Assembly (NCBI GenBank): GCA_030145945.1
Contig: JASLDK010000084.1
Location: 1 to 36,659, forward strand
Origin: Nocardioides sp.
GTDB taxonomy: Bacteria > Actinomycetota > Actinomycetes > Propionibacteriales > Nocardioidaceae
Direction of reading: 5' to 3'
DNA length: 36,659 nt
Shown in pieces: positions 8,815 through 15,979 of this stretch. The notes below the pieces were generated by a model. It ran no database searches. It was not told where the DNA came from and was given only the letters and a program-made list of their open reading frames with translations. The position numbers and the translations under genes are program-made. How positions within the stretch are numbered: the first letter of the stretch is position 1; each line of letters opens with the position of its first letter.

Positions 8815-9822
8815 ATGACCGGCTACGAGCCCGCGGACCGGGAGCTCTTCGAGGGCGTCGCGACCGGTCTCTACGAGCAGATCCTCGCGGCCGGGGGGTT
8901 GGCGGCCGACGATCCGCAGATCGCCGACGGGACCGACGTACGTCGTGCGCTCGACCTGCTGGTCGACCTCGGCCTGCTCCAACTCGATGCGACCCGCAAG
9001 ACGTGGCGCCCACTCGAGCCGAGCAATGCGCAGTCGCGGGTGGTGGCGCCTCTCGGAAACGAGGGGGCGCGGTTGCTGGAGGAGTCGGCGCGATGGGCGT
9101 CGGCGTTCACCCAACTCAACCAGAGTTGGCGACGCTCTCCGGCAGCCAGCGAGTCGGGACCGTTCCTCTACCTGCACGGCGAGGCGATCAGTCCCTATCT
9201 CGTGACTCTTGTCAGTGAGGCGCAGGAGGAGTTGCTGACCGCGCAGCCCCAGGCCAACCGCGAGGCCAAGACCCTTGCGGAGGCGGCCGTGCGGGACGTC
9301 GAGGCGCTCAAACGTGGCCTCACGATGCGCACGCTCTACCAACACAGCGCACGCCGACATCCCGCAACCCACCGCTACGTCGCCACGGTCACCGAGCACG
9401 GTGCCGAAGTCCGCACCCTCGACGAGTTCTTCAATCGGATGATCGTCGTGGACCGGCGAGTGGCACTGATCCCCGCCGCCGACAGCCTGGCGACCGCTGT
9501 CGTCGTCCGCGAGCCGGCGATCGTGACCTATCTGGTCGACGTCTTCGAACGTGCCTTCGCCCGCGGGCGACCGTTCTCGAGCGCCGGGCAGGGCGTGTCG
9601 AAGGAGATCGCCTCCGAGCAGCGGCAGATGACGATCCGCATGCTGATCGAGGGTCACTCCGACGCCGTCAGCGCGAAGCGTCTCGGGGTCAGCCCCCGGA
9701 CCTATGCGGGCTATGTGGCCGAGCTCAAGGACGAGTACGACGCGGAGACCCGCTTCCAGCTGGGCTACACGATGGGATCGCTGGGGATCGCCGGCAAGGA
9801 CGGCGATGCTCCCCGCGACTGA
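8815..9822 (+). CDS. HTH transcriptional regulator (winged-helix N-terminus, LuxR-like C-terminal HTH)
   Basis: 335 residues. The N-terminal ~70 residues look like a winged helix (VRRALDLLVDLGLLQLD). The middle (about 75-270) resembles the sensor region of TrmB/PLD-like regulators found in actinobacteria, with a conserved-looking FFNRMIVVDRRVALIPA. The C-terminal ~55 residues form a LuxR-type HTH (MTIRMLIEGHSDAVSAKRLG, then SPRTYAGYVAEL). Such regulators are frequent in actinobacteria and many have no assigned signal. The start at 8815 is chosen because homology begins with MTGYEPADREL; AAGCAT lies 6 nt upstream. It ends 25 bp from the stop of a convergently transcribed 53-codon secreted-peptide gene, suggesting the peptide as partner. 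Confidence 0.85.
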   Translation: MTGYEPADRELFEGVATGLYEQILAAGGLAADDPQIADGTDVRRALDLLVDLGLLQLDATRKTWRPLEPSNAQSRVVAPLGNEGARLLEESARWASAFTQLNQSWRRSPAASESGPFLYLHGEAISPYLVTLVSEAQEELLTAQPQANREAKTLAEAAVRDVEALKRGLTMRTLYQHSARRHPATHRYVATVTEHGAEVRTLDEFFNRMIVVDRRVALIPAADSLATAVVVREPAIVTYLVDVFERAFARGRPFSSAGQGVSKEIASEQRQMTIRMLIEGHSDAVSAKRLGVSPRTYAGYVAELKDEYDAETRFQLGYTMGSLGIAGKDGDAPRD

Positions 9823-9847
9823 CGTCGCGTCCTGCGGCTGAAGCGGC

Positions 9848-10009
9848 CTACTCGGCGTCGATCGAGGCGCTGTGGACGCCGTGGGGATGCGGCACCACCC
9901 GCCAACCCCAGCCGGTGTCGGCGTGGGCGGGGGCATCGATGGCGACGAGCCCGACCGTCGCGACGGTGGCGGCGAGGGCGAGAGCGGACCTGCGAGCGAA
10001 TTTCTTCAT
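9848..10009 (-). CDS. Small secreted peptide precursor (53 aa), candidate signalling peptide
   Basis: 53 residues starting at the ATG at 10009, which has a strong Shine-Dalgarno (GGGAGG about 8 nt upstream). A classic signal peptide (MKKFARRSALALAATVATVG and on to APAHA) leaves a predicted mature peptide of 23 residues beginning DTGWGWRVVPHPHG and ending SIDAE. The mature part is rich in Trp/His/Pro and has no Cys, so it is neither a lantibiotic nor a disulfide-rich toxin. It faces the HTH regulator at 8815-9822 tail to tail. A pheromone for that regulator is inference; a small exported protein of another kind is possible. Confidence 0.7.
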   Translation of the reverse strand: MKKFARRSALALAATVATVGLVAIDAPAHADTGWGWRVVPHPHGVHSASIDAE

Positions 10010-10030
10010 GTCGTTGCCTCCCAAGGGGAC

Positions 10031-10052
10031 GGAAGGGCCAGTTGTCCCTTCC
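10031..10052. promoter_or_regulatory. Inverted repeat in the leader of the secreted-peptide gene
   Basis: GGAAGGG / CCCTTCC, perfect 7-bp arms separated by 8 nt, lying 22-43 nt before the ATG of the peptide gene. It may be an operator for the adjacent regulator or a leader hairpin. Confidence 0.45.
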
Positions 10053-10120
10053 CGGACGTGCCCGAGTCGATCATCACTACCCATCATCGGCTGCCGGCAA
10101 ACCTCTGAGCCCCCACGAAT

Positions 10121-10154
10121 CGAGCCCGGCCCCGCCAGAGCGGGACCGGGCTCG
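10121..10154 (-). terminator. Terminator downstream of tRNA-Ser(GCT)
   Basis: 15-bp stem (left arm 10121-10135, right arm 10140-10154) with one mismatch and a 4-nt loop, 11 nt past the tRNA 3' end on the minus strand. It also separates the peptide gene's promoter region from upstream transcription. Confidence 0.75.
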
Positions 10155-10165
10155 ATTTCGGTCGG

Positions 10166-10255
10166 CGGAGGCGGAGGGATTTGAACCCTCGATGGGCGAT
10201 AAACCCAAACCGCATTAGCAGTGCGGCGCCATAGACCGGACTAGGCGACGCCTCC
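10166..10255 (-). tRNA. tRNA-Ser (anticodon GCT)
   Basis: 90 nt with the long variable arm of class II tRNAs. The acceptor stem is GGAGGCG/CGCCTCC with discriminator G. The anticodon stem CCGCA/TGCGG encloses CTGCTAA, giving anticodon GCT. The T arm is GAGGG-TTCAAAT-CCCTC. CCA is not encoded. It decodes AGC/AGU. Confidence 0.95.
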
Positions 10256-10376
10256 CCGCTGACCGGCATGCACCGGACAGCGTGGCCAAGGCTACAAGGC
10301 CCGCCGGGATGGCGCCCAATCGCCCCGAGGTCACGCGACTCCATGTCCGACGATCGGATATGGAGTCCCGTCGTCG

Positions 10377-10835
10377 TCAGCGTGCGGCGCGCTTGAGATG
10401 CTCGCGTACGTCGCGGGCGAAGTCGTCCTTGTCGCCGGCCACCAACTGCACCGGGATGGTCGTGCTCCTGCCGTCGCGCAGCCGCAGCACCACACAATCG
10501 GTGCCCGACGGCGACGCCGCCACGGCGTCCTCGACGTCGCTCCAGCGCGCCTCGGTCGCACCGGCCGAACGGATCATCCGGACCTGGTAGCCCGCCTCGG
10601 TGAGCCGTACGACGACCAGCCGCGACCGCAGCCACCACGCCACGCCGATCAGGCCCAGCAACCCCAGGCCCAGCGCAAGGACGAGCAGGTCGGCGTTCAG
10701 GTCGGCGAGCGCCACCGCCGCCGTCACGGCCAGCAACACCGCTGCCAACAGCACCAGGTAGGCGCCCACGAACCGCGCCATCACCGGCGGCGCCAGGCGA
10801 TAGTCGGTCACCCTCGACGGCTGCGTGTCGCTCAT
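10377..10835 (-). CDS. PH-domain-like membrane protein, unknown function
   Basis: 152 residues from the ATG at 10835. Two membrane helices are adjacent (about 22-42 and 47-70: ARFVGAYLVLLAAVLLAV, then LLVLALGLGLLGLIGVAWW). A cytoplasmic C-terminal domain of about 80 residues follows, with the RLTEAGYQVR / ARWSDVEDAVA pattern of bacterial PH-like membrane proteins. The start is supported by TTCAAT ending 6 nt upstream; an upstream in-frame start at 10871 adds only a proline-rich stretch and is less likely. It is flanked by two tRNA-Ser genes. Confidence 0.75.
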   Translation of the reverse strand: MSDTQPSRVTDYRLAPPVMARFVGAYLVLLAAVLLAVTAAVALADLNADLLVLALGLGLLGLIGVAWWLRSRLVVVRLTEAGYQVRMIRSAGATEARWSDVEDAVAASPSGTDCVVLRLRDGRSTTIPVQLVAGDKDDFARDVREHLKRAAR

Positions 10836-10893
10836 GGGCGGATTGAACCCCGTCCACGCAGGACCGGGCAAAGCGACGGCATCGGCCGGCTCC

Positions 10894-10899
10894 TAGACT
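10894..10899 (+). promoter_or_regulatory. Putative -10 of tRNA-Ser(TGA)
   Basis: TAGACT lies 41 nt before the tRNA 5' end, a suitable distance for a short pre-tRNA leader. No clear -35 element. Confidence 0.4.
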
Positions 10900-10940
10900 G
10901 GCCCACGGAGCCCGGCCGACGCCTGCGTCGTACGGGCCCA

Positions 10941-11025
10941 GGAGAGGTGCCGGAGTGGCCGATCGGAACCGCCTTGAAAGCGGTCGTAGCGAGAGCTACC
11001 GCGGGTTCGAATCCCGCCCTCTCTG
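10941..11025 (+). tRNA. tRNA-Ser (anticodon TGA)
   Basis: 85 nt, class II with a variable arm (CGTAGCGAGAGCTACC region). The acceptor is GGAGAGG/CCTCTCT, so position 1-72 is a G-U wobble, with discriminator G. The anticodon stem ACCGC/GCGGT encloses CTTGAAA, giving anticodon TGA. The T arm is GCGGG-TTCGAAT-CCCGC. CCA is not encoded. It decodes UCA and other UCN codons. Confidence 0.93.
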
Positions 11026-11039
11026 CGTTGGATGGCGCG

Positions 11040-11131
11040 AGCGTGTCGCCCGATCGGGGCCTCGGACGGGCACTCGCTCCGCTCGACCCGCCCCTCGACC
11101 CCGATGCGACTTCGTCGCATGGCGACACGCT
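11040..11131. repeat. Intergenic inverted-repeat element (family copy 1)
   Basis: Perfect 11-bp terminal arms AGCGTGTCGCC (11040-11050) and its complement (11121-11131) enclose further structure: a 7-bp hairpin ATGCGAC-TTC-GTCGCAT at 11104-11120 and a GC-rich core. It sits between tRNA-Ser(TGA) and the opposing RTX-like gene and could act as a bidirectional terminator. A 22-nt core (11068-11089) recurs in reverse orientation at 16599-16620 with three substitutions. Confidence 0.65.
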
Positions 11132-11174
11132 GCCGCGCACACCGTTGGCGGCAGACCACCCCGACGGCCCACGG

Positions 11175-13355
11175 TCAGGCCTCGCAGGTGCGCTCCTTCT
11201 CGGCGATGCACGTGTCGCGACCGGGGCCGCCGACGGCGCGGTCGTTGCCGCCCCTGCCCTTGAGCACGTCGGCACCTTTGCCGCCCTTGAGGAGGTTCGG
11301 GGCCGCGGAGCCGAACAGCTTGTCGCGCTTGCGGCCACCGATCAGGTTCTCCACGTCGGAACGGACATTGTCGCTCTCACCCTTCGCGCCGTCGCCGGCC
11401 ACATCGTCGAGACGTACGACGAGCGAGGTGGTGCGGTTGGCGTAGGTGACCGTGTCGATCCCAGCGCCGCCGGACAGTTCATCCGCGCCCAGTCCGCCGT
11501 CGAGGACGTCGTTGCCGTCGCCACCGGACAGCGAATTCGCCCCGGCGGAGCCGGTCAACCGGTCCGCTCCCGAGCCGCCGACCAGGTTCTCCACGTCAAC
11601 GCCGACGTTGTCCGACTCTCCCGCCTCCCCGTCATCGGCGACCCCGTCCAGGTCGACCTGGACGCCCGCCACGCGGCCTGCATACGTGACCGTGTCGACG
11701 CCCGGACCACCCGACAACAGGTCGGCACCCAGACCGCCGTCGAGGAGGTCGTCGCCGCCGCCACCGCGCAGGACGTTGGCACCCGGCGACCCGATCAGCC
11801 GGTCGGCCGCCTCGCCACCGATGACATTCTCGACGTCAGCGCCGACCAGGTCGCCCTCACCGTCCTCGCCGTCACCGACGGCGCCGTCGAGGACGACCGT
11901 CACGGGGGCGGTCCGACCGGCATAGGTCACCGTGTCCGTGCCCGCGCCACCCCGTAGTACGTCGGCTCCCGCACCGCCGTCGAGCACGTCGTCGCCAGGT
12001 CCTCCGTCCAGTTCGTCGGCGCGGGCCGAGCCGGTCAACCGGTCCGGCCCGGAGCCGCCGATGAGCTTCTCGACGTTGGGCTGGATCTGGTCGTCCTCGT
12101 CGACCTGCCCGTCGTCCTTGACTCCGTCGAGGTCTGCCGTCACAGGGGCGGAGTGGTCGGCGTACGAGACCGTGTCGATCCCGGGACCGCCGTCGAGGGT
12201 GTCCCCGCCGAGCCCACCGATCAGGACGTCATCGCCAGCCCCTCCGATCAGGAGGTTGTCGTTGGCGTTGCCGGTCAGCATGCTGCCTCCGGAGCCGGCC
12301 ACGACGCAGTCGACGGAGTCGTCGAGAGCGTCGTTCTCTCCCGCCTCGCCGTTCCCGGTCGGGGTGCCGAGGGCCGCGACCACGGGGGCGGTTCGTTCGT
12401 CGTACAGCACGCAGTCGAGGCCGGCCCCACCGATCATCGTGTCGGCGCCCAGACCACCGTCCAGACGGTCGTTGAGCTCGTGGCCGTCGAGGACGTCGTC
12501 GCCGGGCCCGCCCTCCAGGTAGTCGGATCCGACCGAGCCATGCAGCACGTCATTGCCGGACCCGCCGATCAGCGCCTCCGCGCCGGTGATCGTGTCGCCC
12601 TCCCCTGCCTGCCCACTGGTGCCGATGCCACCGCCGATGTAGGCGGTGACCGGCTGGAAGCGGCTCAGGTAGGAGATCGTGTCGATGCCGGGCCCGCCTT
12701 GCAGTTCGTCTGCACCGAGGCCGCCGTCGAGGAGGTCGTTCCCGCCCAGGCCGTCGAGCCGGTTGGGCCCCGACGTGCCGAGCAGGTAGTCGTTGAACGG
12801 GGAGCCCTGGAGGTTCTCGACGTCCGCATTGATCGTGTCGTTCTCGCCGGGCACCCCGTTGCCTGACCCACCGGGCTTGGCGAAAACACCCGCCGACGCC
12901 AAGTCGTAGCCGACCGTGTCGACTCCGGTGCCACCGATCAGGGTGTCGGTCCCGGCGCCTCCGCTGATGGCGTCGTTGTCTGCTCCGCCGTCGATCGTCC
13001 CGGGAACGTCCAGCCCGGTGACGCTGAAGACGTCATTGCCCGCCCCGAGCTTGGCGTCGAGCGCCGTGACGCCGGCGCGAGGACAACTGACGGTCTTGGA
13101 CGGGAACCCTGCCAACTGACAGCCGGCACCCGCCGTCGGCTCCACCGCCAGGTCGCGGATCCAGATCGTGGTCGGGTCCACCGTGATCGACATGACGTTG
13201 GCGGCCCCGACGCCGTCGATGATCTGCAGTGTCGTCCCGTTGAGGCTCACGGTCGCGCCCCCGACGGCGTACGACGGCGGCGTGACCACCAGCGTCAGGC
13301 CGAGTCCGGACAGGACGGCGGCCGCGGCCGGGAGGAGGCGGGGCAAGTGCGTCAT
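11175..13355 (-). CDS. RTX-type calcium-binding repeat protein with Sec signal peptide
   Basis: 726 residues; the ATG at 13355 has GAGG 6 nt upstream. The signal peptide spans about 1-30 (ends PSYA). After a ~90-residue N-domain the protein is built from seven blocks of about 70-85 residues. Each carries RTX nonapeptides (GGxGxDxLxGG, e.g. LDGGLGADELSGG), a GxDTVxYAxR element, a V-LDG---DGE-GE-D linker and a DVENLIGGSG turn. These are hemolysin-type calcium-binding repeats forming Ca-loaded beta rolls. No protease, lipase or toxin domain is present. The C-terminus ends in a short tail with two cysteines (DTCIAEKERTCEA). Sec export rather than type I secretion is implied. Likely an extracellular structural or adhesive protein. 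Confidence 0.9.
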   Translation of the reverse strand: MTHLPRLLPAAAAVLSGLGLTLVVTPPSYAVGGATVSLNGTTLQIIDGVGAANVMSITVDPTTIWIRDLAVEPTAGAGCQLAGFPSKTVSCPRAGVTALDAKLGAGNDVFSVTGLDVPGTIDGGADNDAISGGAGTDTLIGGTGVDTVGYDLASAGVFAKPGGSGNGVPGENDTINADVENLQGSPFNDYLLGTSGPNRLDGLGGNDLLDGGLGADELQGGPGIDTISYLSRFQPVTAYIGGGIGTSGQAGEGDTITGAEALIGGSGNDVLHGSVGSDYLEGGPGDDVLDGHELNDRLDGGLGADTMIGGAGLDCVLYDERTAPVVAALGTPTGNGEAGENDALDDSVDCVVAGSGGSMLTGNANDNLLIGGAGDDVLIGGLGGDTLDGGPGIDTVSYADHSAPVTADLDGVKDDGQVDEDDQIQPNVEKLIGGSGPDRLTGSARADELDGGPGDDVLDGGAGADVLRGGAGTDTVTYAGRTAPVTVVLDGAVGDGEDGEGDLVGADVENVIGGEAADRLIGSPGANVLRGGGGDDLLDGGLGADLLSGGPGVDTVTYAGRVAGVQVDLDGVADDGEAGESDNVGVDVENLVGGSGADRLTGSAGANSLSGGDGNDVLDGGLGADELSGGAGIDTVTYANRTTSLVVRLDDVAGDGAKGESDNVRSDVENLIGGRKRDKLFGSAAPNLLKGGKGADVLKGRGGNDRAVGGPGRDTCIAEKERTCEA

Positions 13356-13436
13356 CGAGGTCCTCGGGTGGATTCCGGCAATTACAGAGCAGATGCTCGG
13401 AAATTGTGCACGAGAGTCCCCCGCCCGGCAAGCGCA

Positions 13437-13475
13437 CGGATCAGGAGGGCGGATCAGGCAGGCGGATCAGGCAGG
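13437..13475. repeat. Three 13-bp tandem repeats over the TetR stop codon
   Basis: Unit CGGATCAGGCAGG occurs at 13450-13462 and 13463-13475, with a near copy CGGATCAGGAGGG at 13437-13449. Each unit contains TCA, the complement of a TGA; the TetR stop (13467-13469) uses the last unit. Confidence 0.7.
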
Positions 13476-14069
13476 CGGGCCCGCCCGCAGGATGCCCCGC
13501 ACCGCGTGCTCGACGGCGTACGCCGCGAGCGGGTCGGTGGCCTTGCCGGAACCGATGAGCAACCGCACGGGGATGTCGTCGATGCAGTAGGCGACCAGAC
13601 GGGTCGCCGTGGCGTCGCGGCGGCCCCACAGCCGTTGAGCCAGGTCCTCGACGAGCCTGGTCACGGCCGCGCGGTGGGCGAGCAGGTCCTCGACCACCGC
13701 CTCGGGGAGTGGCCCCGAAGCCAACTGCGAGGCACGGGTCGCCAGCACGACCAGCGCGGCGTCCGGGGTCGCCTCGGCGTACGCCGCCGGGGTCAACGCC
13801 GCCGCCACCACGACGTCCTCGGGCGACCCGGTGCGGGCGGCCTCGTCGACCCGCTGCCGCTGGACCGCCAGATAAGCCGCGATCTCGCGGGAGAAGGTCC
13901 TCGCGACGAGATGGTTGCGGGACTCGAAGTGGTGATAGATCGCGCCGTTCGACACCCCGGCGCGCGCACTCACCGCACGGATCGTGACGGCACCGATGCC
14001 GTCCGCCAGCCACAGCGCACGCACATGGTCCAGGAGCAGGTCGAGGTCGATCTCGCGAGGGCGCGCCAC
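13467..14069 (-). CDS. TetR-family transcriptional regulator
   Basis: 200 residues, normal family length, starting with GTG at 14069 (MARPREIDLDLLLDHV). The N-terminal TetR HTH is at residues about 27-50 (VTIRAVSARAGVSNGAIYHHFES). The C-terminal ligand domain is helical (residues 55-200) and ends in a short Ala/Gly/Pro tail. A G-rich GGAGG lies about 9 nt before the GTG. It is the last gene of a leftward cluster nitrilase > membrane protein > TetR with a gap of 27 bp, so it may regulate the membrane protein or its own cluster. Ligand unknown. Confidence 0.9.
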   Translation of the reverse strand: MARPREIDLDLLLDHVRALWLADGIGAVTIRAVSARAGVSNGAIYHHFESRNHLVARTFSREIAAYLAVQRQRVDEAARTGSPEDVVVAAALTPAAYAEATPDAALVVLATRASQLASGPLPEAVVEDLLAHRAAVTRLVEDLAQRLWGRRDATATRLVAYCIDDIPVRLLIGSGKATDPLAAYAVEHAVRGILRAGPPA

Positions 14070-14096
14070 CTCACCCCACCTCCGACCGGACGCAGG

Positions 14097-15125
14097 TCAC
14101 AGCAGCGGGGCGAACCGGGTGGGCTCGGGGCGGATCGCGGCGGCCTGCTCGGCCACCCGGCTCCCCCGGCCACGACTGCCGGTGAGGGCGAGGTCGAGGC
14201 GGATCAGCACCCAGCCGAGGACCAGCCCGACCAGCAGGCTGTAGACCACCGACAGGGTGGCCTCCTGGATCGAGACCGCCGGGTTGGCCAGGGCGGTGGC
14301 GGTCGAGGAGGTCGCGGCGACGCCGAAGGCGCAGACCCACCAGCCCTGGCGGCGGCGGGCGCGCATGTGGCATCCATACGCAAGAGCGGGTACGCCGAGC
14401 ACGGCGGCGATCGGGCGCGGGAAGGCGCCGAGGTGCTCGCGGCTCCACGTGACCCAGGTCAGCAACTGGTCGACCAGGCCCGTGGATCCATAGCGGCGCA
14501 GCAGCTCCGCATAGAGCAGGGTGCCGGCCAGGACGACGGCGCCGATCCCGACGATGATGAGGCCACGACGCCCGAGGCCGTGGAAGCCCGCTCCGAGGCG
14601 GTGCACGAGGACGATCGCGACGAGGAAGGCGAACCCGAGGGCGACGTACTCGAAGCGTTCCTTCTGGATGGCCGGCTCGAAGCCGATCGCCGCCATCGCG
14701 CCGATCCCTGCGATGAGGAGGCCGACCACGCATTCGCGCGCGGCGGTGGCGATGCCGCGGGCCGGGACGGTGATCATCACGCCGAGCACGGCGGCGATGG
14801 CCGACGTACCGATCGCCGCGCCCGTCAGCAGCAGTTCGTTGTCGCTGAGGACGGCGGCCAGGGCGCACACGAACGCCAGCGGGCCGAAGACGAGCGGCCG
14901 GCCGCCGGTGCGGGCGGCCAGTCCCCACGCGAAGGCGTCGGCGATGACGACGGAGCCCGCCGGGGCCAGCCAGCCGGGGCCGACGGGGATCATGGCGCAG
15001 ACCAGGGCTGCCGTGCCGCCCACGACCAGGAGGAACCACATCGTCAGCGGGGCGCGGGATGCCCCGAACTCGCCGACGCGCTGCTCGAGCGGGACGCGGG
15101 AGCTGCTGGAGGTGCTGCGGGACAC
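14097..15125 (-). CDS. Polytopic membrane protein, unknown function
   Basis: 342 residues from the GTG at 15125. About ten hydrophobic segments are seen, e.g. LTMWFLLVVGGTAALVCAMI, GPLAFVCALAAVLS, AAIGTSAIAAVLGVMITV and VYSLLVGLVLGWVLIRLDLA. The cytoplasmic ends are short and Arg-rich. No transporter motif is recognisable. The open frame extends upstream into the nitrilase region, but hydrophobic sequence starts only here. TAGGCT (15134-15139) lies 8 nt before the GTG and overlaps the nitrilase stop. The gap to the nitrilase stop is 11 bp, which suggests one operon with an additional internal promoter. Confidence 0.75.
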   Translation of the reverse strand: MSRSTSSSSRVPLEQRVGEFGASRAPLTMWFLLVVGGTAALVCAMIPVGPGWLAPAGSVVIADAFAWGLAARTGGRPLVFGPLAFVCALAAVLSDNELLLTGAAIGTSAIAAVLGVMITVPARGIATAARECVVGLLIAGIGAMAAIGFEPAIQKERFEYVALGFAFLVAIVLVHRLGAGFHGLGRRGLIIVGIGAVVLAGTLLYAELLRRYGSTGLVDQLLTWVTWSREHLGAFPRPIAAVLGVPALAYGCHMRARRRQGWWVCAFGVAATSSTATALANPAVSIQEATLSVVYSLLVGLVLGWVLIRLDLALTGSRGRGSRVAEQAAAIRPEPTRFAPLL

Positions 15126-15133
15126 GGGGGATG

Positions 15134-15139
15134 AGCCTA
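15134..15139 (-). promoter_or_regulatory. Putative internal -10 (TAGGCT) overlapping the nitrilase stop codon
   Basis: The first three bases of TAGGCT are the TAG stop (15137-15139) of the nitrilase-family gene; the GTG of the membrane protein follows 8 nt later. Confidence 0.4.
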
Positions 15140-15946
15140 CATTCGGCGGTTCTGCAGGGACGGGTTGACTCGACGCGCCTCGTCCAGCACGGCCCGCTCC
15201 AACACGGCATGGACGGCCTCGGGCTGGGTCGCCGAGCCGGGCCCGGCCTCGACCACGACCTCGCCGAACGGGTCCATCACCAAGGAATGGCCGCTGTAGC
15301 GGTCCGCGGGCTGGCCGACCGCGACGACGTACGCCGTGTTCTCGATGGCGCGCGCGGCGAGCAGGGTGCGCCAGTGGTGGACCTTGCGGGGGCCGGCCAC
15401 CCAGGCGGCCGGGATGACCAGGACCTCGGCACCGCGGTCGACCAGCGCCCGCGCCAGTTCCGGGAAGCGCAGGTCGTAGCACGTCATCAACCCCACCCGC
15501 CAGCCGTCGACGTCGACCACCACCGGCTCGATCTCCCCGGCCGTGAGCCGGTCGGACTCGCGATAGCCGAACGAGTCGTAGAGGTGCACCTTGCGGTACG
15601 CCGCCAGTGCGTTGCCCCGCACCAGCAGGGTGTTGAACGGCCGGGCGGGATCGGGACCCTGCTCGAACATGCCAGCCACGATCGTGGTGCCGTGGGCTGC
15701 CGCGGCCTCGGCGAGGGCGATCCCGAAGGGGCCGTCGAGTGGTTCGGCGTACGCGCTGATGTCGGACCCGGCCTCACCGAAGTCGCGGGCGAAGGCCTCG
15801 GGCAGGACGACCAGGTCGCTGGCGTCGGCGTGGAGGTCGGTGAGCTCGCGCAGGCGGGCGCGGTTGGCCGCCGGGTCGAGGGCGGACGCGACCTGGACGA
15901 GGGTCACCCGCAGATCCGCGGTTCCGGGGCTGGTGGGGGTGCTCAC
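15137..15946 (-). CDS. Nitrilase-superfamily carbon-nitrogen hydrolase (Nit-type amidase)
   Basis: 269 residues from the GTG at 15946. The catalytic Glu-Lys-Cys triad is visible: E50 in VVLPEAFARDF, K119 in AAYRKVHLYDSFGYRES and C156 in VGLMTCYDLRFPE. The YRKVHLYD and CYDLRFPE signatures place it near the Nit1/Nit2 branch, which includes omega-amidase and deaminated-glutathione amidase. A metabolite-repair role is plausible, but the substrate is not fixed by sequence. The cytoplasmic enzyme needs no cofactor. TACGCT lies 6 nt before the GTG, supporting a leaderless start rather than the longer open frame. It is divergent from mobA (33 bp between starts) and heads the leftward cluster. Confidence 0.9.
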   Translation of the reverse strand: MSTPTSPGTADLRVTLVQVASALDPAANRARLRELTDLHADASDLVVLPEAFARDFGEAGSDISAYAEPLDGPFGIALAEAAAAHGTTIVAGMFEQGPDPARPFNTLLVRGNALAAYRKVHLYDSFGYRESDRLTAGEIEPVVVDVDGWRVGLMTCYDLRFPELARALVDRGAEVLVIPAAWVAGPRKVHHWRTLLAARAIENTAYVVAVGQPADRYSGHSLVMDPFGEVVVEAGPGSATQPEAVHAVLERAVLDEARRVNPSLQNRRM

Positions 15947-15952
15947 CCTGCC

Positions 15953-15958
15953 AGCGTA
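15953..15958 (-). promoter_or_regulatory. Putative -10 (TACGCT), leaderless nitrilase gene
   Basis: TACGCT on the minus strand ends 6 nt before the GTG at 15946. The opposite promoter for mobA (CAGACT at 15968-15973) lies within 20 bp, so the two genes share a compact divergent promoter. Confidence 0.5.
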
Positions 15959-15979
15959 GGTGGTTGTCAGACTGGGTCG

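Noticed and set aside
10941..11025. tRNA gene as an integration site for a genomic island
   Set aside because: No integrase gene and no repeated tRNA 3' end were seen downstream.
10398..11957. A 519-codon plus-strand open frame
   Set aside because: It crosses the tRNA-Ser(TGA) gene and lies antisense to the PH-like and RTX genes.
13347..15134. A 595-codon plus-strand open frame
   Set aside because: It is antisense to the TetR and membrane protein genes, both of which have clear family or hydrophobic patterns.
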